Origin: Candidatus Ozemobacteraceae bacterium
Lineage (GTDB): Bacteria > Muiribacteriota > Ozemobacteria > Ozemobacterales > Ozemobacteraceae
Reading direction: 5' to 3'
Assembly: GCA_035373905.1 (NCBI GenBank)
Contig: DAOSOK010000014.1
Span: 1-64,000, forward strand
DNA length: 64,000 nucleotides
Within the stretch, counting starts at the first letter, position 1; every line of letters begins with the position of its first letter. The translations under genes were made by a program, and so were the position numbers. The notes below the pieces were generated by a model. That model was given only the letters and a program-made list of their open reading frames with translations, ran no database searches and was not told the DNA's origin. Below are positions 1-7,587 of the stretch, piece by piece.

Positions 1-16
1 GTCCTCCCAAGAGGAC
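1..16. repeat. Short perfect inverted repeat at window edge
   Basis: Six-base arms GTCCTC and GAGGAC are separated by CCAA. It may be the end of a hairpin or terminator belonging to a gene left of the window. No T-run follows, so terminator function is uncertain. Confidence 0.3.
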
Positions 17-55
17 TTGGGCCTTCCTGTGGTCGCGTTGTTCGTACACTCCTGT

Positions 56-83
56 TTGACATTTGCCATTAATTATTTATCCT
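56..83 (+). promoter_or_regulatory. Candidate promoter of the vapBC pair
   Basis: A consensus -35 box TTGACA (56-61) is followed after 16 bases by TATCCT (78-83), a 4/6 match to the -10 consensus. A start near 90 would leave a very short leader, because the ribosome site AGGAGGTG occupies 90-98. An alternative -10, TATATT, lies at 84-89 but at poor spacing. Confidence 0.35.
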
Positions 84-102
84 TATATTAGGAGGTGCTG
101 CC

Positions 103-363
103 ATGGAAGCGATTTTGGATAAATTTGGTCGGATTGTTATCCCGAAAGAAATTCGTGATGCCCTGGGTCTACGACCGGGCTCATCATTTCAAATTGAAGA
201 GAAGAACCAAGGAATTATATTAAAGCCGATAGAAGGAACTCCTCATATAAAAAATGAGAATGGATGGCTCATTTTTACCGGCGTTCTTCAGGCTGATATT
301 TCCAATATCATCAATGATGTCCGTAAAGAGCGATTTGAACTTGTATCAGGAATGAAAAAATGA
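103..363 (+). CDS. AbrB/SpoVT-type antitoxin (VapB-like)
   Basis: An 86-residue protein whose first 50 residues match the swapped-hairpin AbrB fold: a start like MEAILDKFGRIVIPKEIRD followed by LGLRPGSSFQIEE. Such proteins bind DNA as dimers and, when paired with a PIN-domain gene, act as antitoxin and autorepressor of their own operon. The start is fixed by AGGAGGTG eight bases upstream. The stop overlaps the next start as ATGA, so the two genes are translationally coupled. Base composition is clearly lower in GC than everything downstream of 1159, which suggests recent acquisition. The C-terminal 35 residues should contact the toxin. Family assignment is firm; pairing as a toxin-antitoxin system is inferred from context. 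Confidence 0.85.
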   Translation: MEAILDKFGRIVIPKEIRDALGLRPGSSFQIEEKNQGIILKPIEGTPHIKNENGWLIFTGVLQADISNIINDVRKERFELVSGMKK

Positions 364-794
364 AAATATTTGCTGATACTTCGTTCTTCATTGCGGCACT
401 CATCGAAAGTCATCCTCATCACTCAAGAACCATGCCATGGATTGAAAAGCTTTCTCACAAGAAAATAGACCTCGGTGTTTCCAGCCATTCAATTGCTGAG
501 ATATTCGCAATCCTTACAACACTCCCAATTGTTCCCAGAATTCCTCCCGGCACAGCATTAGAAATCATTAACAATAACATTATTCAAAATTCTCACGTCA
601 TTGAATTGAAAACATCTGACTACTTGAAATGTTTACATTTAGCTACCGAAAGAGGTCTTCACGGTGGAATCATTTACGATATATTAATTGCTTATTGTTT
701 CGATAAATTCAAAGGCGATGGCATTCTCACATTTAATCACAAAGACTTTTTGAGAATCTTACCCGATAAAAAAGAGTTCATAATTGTCCCATAA
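360..794 (+). CDS. PIN-domain ribonuclease toxin (VapC-like)
   Basis: A 144-residue protein starting MKIFADTSFFIAAL, with the first PIN-domain acidic residue in ADTSF. A later acidic residue lies in SIAEIFA, and a C-terminal acidic pair in GGIIYDILIAY (about 101-111) followed by ILTFNHKDF. PIN toxins are Mg2+-dependent endoribonucleases, often cutting tRNA or rRNA. The gene overlaps its AbrB-like partner by four bases, the usual toxin-antitoxin layout. Length fits the family. It shares the low GC of its partner and is followed by high-GC sequence that may be a gene remnant, consistent with insertion into an older locus. Its RNA target cannot be read from sequence. Confidence 0.85.
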   Translation: MKIFADTSFFIAALIESHPHHSRTMPWIEKLSHKKIDLGVSSHSIAEIFAILTTLPIVPRIPPGTALEIINNNIIQNSHVIELKTSDYLKCLHLATERGLHGGIIYDILIAYCFDKFKGDGILTFNHKDFLRILPDKKEFIIVP

Positions 795-802
795 GGCAAC
801 AT

Positions 803-918
803 ACCAAAGCGATTGAGCGGATCGTCGGAGGTGATGTTGTCCATCAGGTCGACGGCGGTACCGATCAGTTCGTGCCAATTGGTTATTCCGTCCTCCGACG
901 CCCAAAGAAATTTCGTAC
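803..918 (-). pseudogene. Possible coding remnant beside the vapBC pair
   Basis: Read on the minus strand from about 918, one frame gives a protein-like peptide containing WHELIGTAVDLMDN and ITSDDPLNRFG, with GC-rich third positions like genuine genes here and unlike the adjacent VapC. It is bounded upstream by a TAA and has no start codon. Downstream it runs into the 3' end of the PIN gene at about 800. I read it as a leftover piece of a gene cut when the toxin-antitoxin pair arrived. I do not recognise the family. A chance open frame cannot be excluded over such a short stretch. Confidence 0.25.
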
Positions 919-984
919 GTTATATAATACGCAGGAAAGGGAACGGGAGCAATTGGATTCACGGTTATTTTGATATTTGCTGCC

Positions 985-1133
985 TATTGAGTCCTGCATA
1001 TCAAAAACCAGCTTCGTGTCTCCGTTCGTGCTGAGCTTGTCGAAGCACGAACAGCCACTTGCCGATGGTTCCTCATTTCGCCCTTCGACAGGCTCAGGGC
1101 GAACGGTTGGTTTTCATTCTGCAGGACTCAATA
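985..1133. repeat. 149-bp MITE/REP-like element, complete copy
   Basis: The element is bounded by perfect 14-bp terminal inverted repeats TATTGAGTCCTGCA (985-998 and, inverted, 1120-1133). Inside are two palindromes: GTTCGTGCT/AGCACGAAC (1024-1032 and 1044-1052) and CGCCCT/AGGGCG (1079-1084 and 1096-1101). A second, inverted and nearly identical copy lies at 38951-39061. There is no coding capacity. It lies between the vapC end and the end of the convergent giant lipoprotein gene, and may also act as a terminator. No clear target-site duplication is visible. Confidence 0.7.
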
Positions 1134-1158
1134 AGAATGCCTTGCCGATAGGGGTCTG

Positions 1159-4100
1159 CTACGGGGTCCCAACCAATACCAGGCCAACGCCTACATTTCC
1201 GGCAACATCTCCTACATCAGCCATAACATTGTTTTCGTATGTTGTGCCGCCCGCCACTTGTTGGCGCGCATTTACGGTCAACACCTTGTTCGTTCCATCC
1301 CAGGTATATCCCGAGGGCGGAGTTGCCGAGCCATTCGTCAATGCATTTTCAACTGCCGTTTTGCCGGCAGAAGATATCGGTTCATTGAATACAATCGTTG
1401 CCGTTGAGCCTTTCGGGATATTGAACGGCAACGGGGAACCGTCGTTCAAGGTTTTCGTTACAACCGGAGGCGAGTTGTCTATAACGTAAGATATCTTTCC
1501 GGTTGCGGCGGAATTTGGATTCCCCGAACGGTCTTTTGAGGTTATCGAGACGGCATAGGTTCCATCGTTATCGGCCGGGACATTCCAGACGTAGGTCCAG
1601 TGCTTGTTATCGGTTTTCGTCATGTTGGCGGTCACAAGAGCACCGATCGTGATCGCGGGCGGGGTGGATTCAGAGATTTGATCGGCTTCGGTGAATGTCG
1701 CGGTTATTGTGACGGTGTCGGCGTCGCGAACGATCGCATCGGGGTGGTCATCCGACAGGACGACGGTGGGGGCAACCGAGTCGAGGCCGTAGGTCTTCAC
1801 CACGCTGGCGTGCGTCGACGGGTTTCCCGCAGCATCGATGATCCATGCTTCGATTCCGAGATCACCGTCGATGAAGGCGTTGATGGCGCCCGACACGAAG
1901 GTTCCGGTATCGGCCGAACCCGCGCCGGCCGCGATGGCATCGCCCGCCGTCGTGGAGGTATGGGGAGTGGGATTGCTGTCGGAAAGCTTGATGAACAGGG
2001 TTCCGGCCTCATTTCCGCCGCCCGTATTGGCGATCGAGACCTTGAAGTTGTTGAACGCAGCCTTGAGAGCGGCATTGATATGGTCCGCGGCATTGCCCGT
2101 TCCGCCAAGGTTGGCCGAAATGGCGGGAGAGCTTATCAAGGGTGCCGCCGGGGCGACATAATCGACTACCAGCGTCGGATTAGCCGCCGTGCTCACGACG
2201 GGATTTCCAGCAGCATCCTTGAGCCTGACGCTGATCGTGCCGCCGGCGGGGAACTTCGTTTGCACGGCCGCGTTGTTCAGAAGACCGAAGTCGAACGTCA
2301 CCGTCGAATCACCGGCGGCGATCTCCGTATCTTTCATGGCAGGATCGAAGGAGTTTCCACCGATCAGCAGCTCCGCTTCGCCGCCCGTCGCCTGGCCGGG
2401 AGTTATCGTCGCGGCGGCCGTGAGGTTCGTGTTCGTCGTATTCAGGGTATTCGCGACGACCGTCCCGCCGACCGGCGTGAGGGTCACGGCCGTGGGCGCC
2501 GCCGGCGTTATATTGTCAATCGTATATACCGTCTTTCCTGTCGCCGGAGCGTTCTTGTTGCCCGCCCGATCCGCGGCCTTGATCGTCACCGTATGATTCC
2601 CGTCGCTGCCTGCCGGCACATCCCAGGTATAGGTCCAGTGCAGATTATCTGTCTTCGTCATGGGCGCATCGGTCACGAGCGATCCGATCGAGATCGTCGG
2701 AACGGGGGTCTCGTCGATCTGGTCGGCGTCGCTGAACGTTGCCGTGATGACGACGGTGTCGGCGTCACGCACGATCGCATCGGGGTGGTCATCTGACAGG
2801 ACGACCGTCGGCGACGCGGAATCCAGCGCATAGGTCTTTTCCACGCCGGCAGAAAGCGACGTATTGCCTGCGGCATCCACGATCCAGGCATCGATGACGA
2901 GATTTCCGTCGACGAACGCATTGACGGCGCCTGCCGCAAATGTGCCGACATCGGCCGCCGCCGCGCCCGCGGCGATGGCATCGCCCGACGTCGTGTAGAC
3001 GTGCGGCGTTCCGTTCGCGTCGGACAATCTGATGAACAGCGTTCCCGCTTCGTTCCCGCCGCCGGTGTTGGCGATCGAAACCTTGAAATTGTTGAACGAA
3101 GCCTTGAGAGCGGCATTGACATGGTCCGCCGTGTTGCCCGTTCCGCCGAGATCTGCCGTAATGGCGGTCGCGCTGATCTCGGGCGCGGCGGGAGCAATAT
3201 AATCGACGACCAACGTCGGGTTGCCGACCGTGCTGACGTTCGTGTTTGCGCATGCATCACGGATTCTGACGCTGAACTCGCCGCCCGCGGGGAGTTTCGC
3301 CTTCAGGTCATCGTTGTTCAGAATCCCGAAATCGAATGTCACGGTCGTGTCTCCGGCAGCAATGACGGTATCTTTCACGGCCGGGTCGAATGGGTTCCCG
3401 TTCAGGAGCAGTTCGGCCTCGCCACCGGTCGCCTCCCCGGCAACGATCGTTGCGGAAGCGGTCAGGTTCGTGTTCGTCGAATTCAGGGTATTCGCCACGA
3501 CCGTTCCGCCGACCGGCGTCAGGGTCACGGCCGTCGGTTTCGACGGGGGGGTGTTATCGACCGTGTACGTGGTCTTGCCGGTCGCAGGCGTGCAGTTGTT
3601 GCCAGCCCGGTCTTTCGCCGCAATCGACACCACATGGTCTCCGTCGTTTAAAGCCGGCACATTCCAGGTATACGTCCAGTGCAGATTGTCGGATTTCGCC
3701 ATCGCGGCGCCGCTCACAAGGGCACCGATCGTAATCTTCGGAGCCGATGTTTCGTCGATCTGATCGGCCTCGGTGAAGGTTGCGGTGATGACAACGGTGT
3801 CGGCATCGCAAACGCGGGCATCCGGGTGGTCATCCGACACGACGACCGAAGGGGCCGTGGAATCGAGACCATACAGTTTCGTCACGGTGTCATGAGCGGA
3901 ATCGTTGCCGGCCGCATCCGTGACCCAGGCCTCGATGACGAGATTCCCGTCGATGAACGCATCGATGGCGCCAGCCTGGAACGTTCCGGAATCGGCCGCC
4001 GCCGCACCGGCAGCAATCGCTTCCCCGGCCGTCGTCCAGGTGTTGGGCATGCCGTTGCTGTCTGACAGCTTGATATACAACGTGCCGGCTTCATTTGCCG

Positions 4101-6432
4101 GCCCCGTGTTGGCCACCGACACCTTGAAATTCGCGAACGCGGCCTTGAGAGCCGCATTGATATGGTCGGCCGTGTTGCCCGTTCCGCCAAGGTTGGGGGG
4201 AATCGCGGTCGCACTGATCACCGGGGCCCCCGGCCCGACGTAATCGACGGTCAGCGTCGGATTGCCGACGGTGCTGACGCTCGTGTTGCCGAAGGCATCG
4301 CGCAGGCGCACGCTGAACACGCCGCCGGCCGGGAACTTGGCCTGCACGGCTGCGGTCCCGGCCAGGCCGAAATTGAACGTGACGGTCGTTTCGCCGTTCA
4401 CGATGCTCGTGTCTTTGACCGGAGGATCGAACGAGGCGCCGTCGAACAGGAGTTCGGCCTCGCCGCCGCTCGCCTGGCCCGCGACGATCGTTGCCGAGGC
4501 CGTCAGGTTGGTGTTCGTCGAGTTGAGGGTGTTCGCCACGATGGTTCCGCCGACGGGAAAGAGGGTCACGCCGGTCGGCGCCGCGGGCGGCACGTCGGCG
4601 AACCAGATGCTGGTCGCCACCGCGCCCGATTCGTTCCCGGCCGCGTCACGGCATGCCACGCTGACGACATTTTCCCCCGACGTAAGCGCCATGGCATACT
4701 GCCAGGTCGTCGCGGACGGGAACGTCACCCCGAGACTCGAACCGTTCACCAGCACTGTCGCCGCATCGGACGGTTTCGTCCCGGAAATGACCTGCGGCGT
4801 CACGTTCGTCGGCGTGGTGACGGCATTGATGGTGGGAGCAGCCGGGGCGATTCTGTCATAGACGATGTTCGCCGTCACGACACCCGACTCGTTCCCGGCA
4901 GCATCGCGGCTTTTCACGGTAACGGCATTGGCGCCCTCGACCAAAGCAAGCGAATACTGCCAGGACGTCGCGGTCGGATACGTCACACCCGTGGCCGAGC
5001 CATTCACCAGGATGGTGACCGTATCCGCCGATTTCGTTCCGGAAATGACCTGGGGCGTCACGTTCGTCGGCGTGGTCACGGCGTTGATGGTCGGATCTGC
5101 CGGCGGCGTCGTGTCATCCGGGACGGACACCCGGTTCGGCACGGTGATGGCAGTGGCAGCCAGGTTTGCGTTTCCGCCGTTGTCGGCGACGGCGGCGGCT
5201 GGGAGTCCGAGGCCCACGTCTCCGATGACCGTCGGGGTGATCGTGGCGATGAAGACGGTTCCGGGGGTGACGGCGGCAAGGTTCGTGACGGTTCCGTTCG
5301 TGACGGTCAGATCGCCGGCGGCGAATCCGGTGATTACCTCGGAAAACGAGATCCGCACCTGGAACGGAGCGTTATCGAACGTTTCGCTCACGAGGGCGGC
5401 CAGGGTCGCCGTCGGCGGGGTGAGGTCGGCTTCCGAAGGCGAGTTGATGCCTATGAGCAGGGGGAGGTTGATGGTGCCGGTCGCGCCCCGCGGGTCGGTC
5501 ACGATGACGCTGATCGTGGCCACGCCCGTGTGGTTCGGGGCCCTGAATGTTTTTTCCTTCGGTGTCGAACCGGCTTCGAGCGTGCCGAGAGTGGTCGACC
5601 ACTGGTAGAGAAGCCGGTCGGTTTCGCCGGCATCGGGGTCATACCCGTTGGCGGTGACCGCCAGCGTTCCGCCAACGCCCGTCGAACTTGCGATTCCCGA
5701 CGCGTTTCTCGCGATGAGCGTGCCTGACGGCGGATGATTGGAAGCCGTTCCGGCCATGTCGATCCTGAGATCGACGAATGCGGGCATCACCCCGGAAACG
5801 AAGGGGGCGGTGATGACGGCAACCTGGCCCGCCGGACCGGTCTGCACGAGGATGATTTCTTCGTAGATTCCGCCAGGGAGCGGAGGACTGGTGAACGCGC
5901 CGTTCAGACCGACGGCGAAAGCTTCGCCCCAAAGTCTCAGGACAGTTCCATACGGCAGATACGCCCCGCTCGTGTCGCGGAGAATGCCGGTGACGTAGTT
6001 TTTGGCCGGCTCGAGAACGAGGGATTCGACCACGGTGGTTTCGGCCCCGATCGGCACGGAAACGGGATACGAGCGGGTTTTCTTCACGCCGGACGCGTCG
6101 GTGAAACGCGCAACGACCCGGTGCGGCCCTTCGGGAACCCCGTGGAACGCGTATTCGCCGTTCGGGCCGCTGACGGTCCAGAATTGGGCATCAGCGGCGA
6201 GATCTTCGATCCAGACCTGGGCGCCCGGGACGCCGACGAGCGTTCCCGCGGCGCGCACCGAAGCCGGCGCGGATTCGTCGAGGACGCGGCCGGAAAGGGT
6301 GTTGAGGATGTTGCTGGAGGAGACGGACGAGCCGCCGCCGCAACCGACGCCGATCAGGGCGCTCACGCACACGGCGATGACAAGACCAAGAAGTATTCTA
6401 AAGCGCGAAAAAGCGCCGGATCCAGCATTCAT
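1159..6432 (-). CDS. Giant repetitive surface lipoprotein with Ig-like modules
   Basis: A 1757-residue protein starting MNAGSGAFSRFRILL; this ATG is preceded by GGAGTGG, so the upstream in-frame ATG at 6474 is not used. The signal peptide ends at GVGC (Cys31, a slightly unusual lipobox), so it is probably a lipoprotein. Modules in order: two carboxypeptidase-regulatory-like domains (about 40-210), a PKD-like domain (230-330), a bacterial Ig-like domain (340-440), and two copies of a repeat containing TINAVTTPTNVTPQVISGTK (450-600). Then come three long repeats of 347 residues (about 620-1660) and a C-terminal Ig-like domain of the SbsA/Big_5 type. It is probably an adhesin or sheath-like surface protein. 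The ligand is unknown. The gene ends 26 bases from the MITE-like element. Confidence 0.85.
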   Translation of the reverse strand: MNAGSGAFSRFRILLGLVIAVCVSALIGVGCGGGSSVSSSNILNTLSGRVLDESAPASVRAAGTLVGVPGAQVWIEDLAADAQFWTVSGPNGEYAFHGVPEGPHRVVARFTDASGVKKTRSYPVSVPIGAETTVVESLVLEPAKNYVTGILRDTSGAYLPYGTVLRLWGEAFAVGLNGAFTSPPLPGGIYEEIILVQTGPAGQVAVITAPFVSGVMPAFVDLRIDMAGTASNHPPSGTLIARNASGIASSTGVGGTLAVTANGYDPDAGETDRLLYQWSTTLGTLEAGSTPKEKTFRAPNHTGVATISVIVTDPRGATGTINLPLLIGINSPSEADLTPPTATLAALVSETFDNAPFQVRISFSEVITGFAAGDLTVTNGTVTNLAAVTPGTVFIATITPTVIGDVGLGLPAAAVADNGGNANLAATAITVPNRVSVPDDTTPPADPTINAVTTPTNVTPQVISGTKSADTVTILVNGSATGVTYPTATSWQYSLALVEGANAVTVKSRDAAGNESGVVTANIVYDRIAPAAPTINAVTTPTNVTPQVISGTKPSDAATVLVNGSSLGVTFPSATTWQYAMALTSGENVVSVACRDAAGNESGAVATSIWFADVPPAAPTGVTLFPVGGTIVANTLNSTNTNLTASATIVAGQASGGEAELLFDGASFDPPVKDTSIVNGETTVTFNFGLAGTAAVQAKFPAGGVFSVRLRDAFGNTSVSTVGNPTLTVDYVGPGAPVISATAIPPNLGGTGNTADHINAALKAAFANFKVSVANTGPANEAGTLYIKLSDSNGMPNTWTTAGEAIAAGAAAADSGTFQAGAIDAFIDGNLVIEAWVTDAAGNDSAHDTVTKLYGLDSTAPSVVVSDDHPDARVCDADTVVITATFTEADQIDETSAPKITIGALVSGAAMAKSDNLHWTYTWNVPALNDGDHVVSIAAKDRAGNNCTPATGKTTYTVDNTPPSKPTAVTLTPVGGTVVANTLNSTNTNLTASATIVAGEATGGEAELLLNGNPFDPAVKDTVIAAGDTTVTFDFGILNNDDLKAKLPAGGEFSVRIRDACANTNVSTVGNPTLVVDYIAPAAPEISATAITADLGGTGNTADHVNAALKASFNNFKVSIANTGGGNEAGTLFIRLSDANGTPHVYTTSGDAIAAGAAAADVGTFAAGAVNAFVDGNLVIDAWIVDAAGNTSLSAGVEKTYALDSASPTVVLSDDHPDAIVRDADTVVITATFSDADQIDETPVPTISIGSLVTDAPMTKTDNLHWTYTWDVPAGSDGNHTVTIKAADRAGNKNAPATGKTVYTIDNITPAAPTAVTLTPVGGTVVANTLNTTNTNLTAAATITPGQATGGEAELLIGGNSFDPAMKDTEIAAGDSTVTFDFGLLNNAAVQTKFPAGGTISVRLKDAAGNPVVSTAANPTLVVDYVAPAAPLISSPAISANLGGTGNAADHINAALKAAFNNFKVSIANTGGGNEAGTLFIKLSDSNPTPHTSTTAGDAIAAGAGSADTGTFVSGAINAFIDGDLGIEAWIIDAAGNPSTHASVVKTYGLDSVAPTVVLSDDHPDAIVRDADTVTITATFTEADQISESTPPAITIGALVTANMTKTDNKHWTYVWNVPADNDGTYAVSITSKDRSGNPNSAATGKISYVIDNSPPVVTKTLNDGSPLPFNIPKGSTATIVFNEPISSAGKTAVENALTNGSATPPSGYTWDGTNKVLTVNARQQVAGGTTYENNVMADVGDVAGNVGVGLVLVGTP
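1447..4569 (-). repeat. Three tandem 1041-bp intragenic repeats
   Basis: The codon for the first Val of the repeated VTL.PVGGT..ANTLN motif lies at 4569, 3528 and 2487, an exact 1041-bp (347-codon) period. Each unit encodes the same order of Ig-like segments, including GGEAELL, NLGGTGN.ADH, SDDHPDA and HWTY.W. The third unit degenerates near 1447 where the C-terminal domain begins. The units have diverged but keep long identical blocks, so recombination and copy-number change are plausible. Confidence 0.85.
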
Positions 6433-6593
6433 ATAGCCACTCCAAATGGGTAACTCAAGCTTGCATGCTACCACGATTCCAGACGGGATTCGAGCATGAC
6501 GCGCCGTTCTTTGTCAGGGATAAAGCAGGCATACGGAACAGGCATCGGCAATCGGCGAGGGATTCCGAACCCCCGGTACGGGGCGGGAGGATC

Positions 6594-6618
6594 TCGTGCT
6601 TCGACAGGCTCACCACGA
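6594..6618. repeat. Solo palindrome of the interspersed repeat family
   Basis: TCGTG and CACGA arms enclose a TTCGACAGGCTCA core, the same core as in the element at 985-1133, without its terminal repeats. It lies in the 267-base non-coding gap between the giant lipoprotein start and the end of dprA. I see nothing else in that gap. Confidence 0.5.
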
Positions 6619-6699
6619 ACGGGTGCGGATCACTGGTCTTTGATGTCCAGCGAATCAATCGTTCGTGCCGATAGGGACGGGCGGGTTTCAAATCCACCC

Positions 6700-7587
6700 C
6701 TACACCACAAATACATCAGATACTACATTATACGCATCCAGGGGGATGGCGCCGGCGGCGAGGAGAGCGCGGTTGCCCGACCAGTCGGGGGTTTCGGCGG
6801 GAGGATCGACGACAAACAGCGGCCGGCCGAGCCTGGCGGCCCATTTCGCGGTGATGAGGGAGCCGCTGGCTTCGCCGGCCTGGACGACGAGGACGGCGTC
6901 GGCGAGGGCTGCGAGGAGGCGGTTGCGGGTCGGGAAAAAGCTGCGGCGGGGCGGGGCGCCCGGCAGGAGTTCGGTCAGCAGACCGCCGCCGGCGGCGATC
7001 TCTTCGATGAGAGAGGCGTTGCAGGCCGGGTAGGCGATATCGATGCCGTTGGCGAGCACGGCGGATGTGCGCATGCCGCTGTCGAGCGCCGCGCGGTGGG
7101 CCGCCGCATCGATTCCGAGGGCGGCGCCGCTGAGGATTTCCCACGCGTGGCCGCTCGCACGGGCGCTCGCGGCGACGCCGGCAATCAGGCTTCGCAGGCT
7201 TTCGAGGGCTTCAGCCGATGCCCGTCTCGCGCCGACCACGCAGAGGCGGCGGGCCGCGGGCGGCTCCATCCAGGCGCCGCGCATGAACACGACCGGGGGC
7301 GGCTCGGTGAGATCGAGAAGGCGGGCCGGATACCCGGGGCCGCCCGCCCAGGCGGCGGTGGCCCCGGCGCAGCGGGCGCGTTCCGCCCAGCCATCGACGG
7401 GGCCGGCCTGTTTGGGCTTCTCCCCTGCCCTGCGGCCGGGCCGGGAGGTTTCCGTCGCGGTCCATGCCGCGAGCGCCGTCGAAGGTAGACCGTGTTCCCG
7501 AATCAGGTCGATGAATCCGCGCGCCCCCACCCCCGGCAGCCGGCTCAGGATGACAGCCGCCTCGAGCTCCGCAGCCGGCTGGATCAC
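6700..7587 (-). CDS. dprA: DNA processing protein DprA
   Basis: A 295-residue protein. DprA/Smf binds incoming single-stranded DNA and loads RecA during natural transformation. The Rossmann-like core is clear: VVGARRAS, SGAALGIDAAAH, LANGIDIAYPACN, FPTRNRLLAALA and SGSLITAKWAARLGRPLF. A short helix-hairpin-like N-terminus contains LSRLPGVGARG. The start is a GTG at 7587 that overlaps the stop of the upstream gene as GTGA; the longer ATG-started frame would overlap that gene by 88 bases. The motif usually reading SGxARGID has Leu in place of Arg. No extended C-terminal winged helix is evident. Type IV pilus genes in the same window (32585-37458) fit a role in DNA uptake, although that is inference. 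Confidence 0.88.
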   Translation of the reverse strand: MIQPAAELEAAVILSRLPGVGARGFIDLIREHGLPSTALAAWTATETSRPGRRAGEKPKQAGPVDGWAERARCAGATAAWAGGPGYPARLLDLTEPPPVVFMRGAWMEPPAARRLCVVGARRASAEALESLRSLIAGVAASARASGHAWEILSGAALGIDAAAHRAALDSGMRTSAVLANGIDIAYPACNASLIEEIAAGGGLLTELLPGAPPRRSFFPTRNRLLAALADAVLVVQAGEASGSLITAKWAARLGRPLFVVDPPAETPDWSGNRALLAAGAIPLDAYNVVSDVFVV

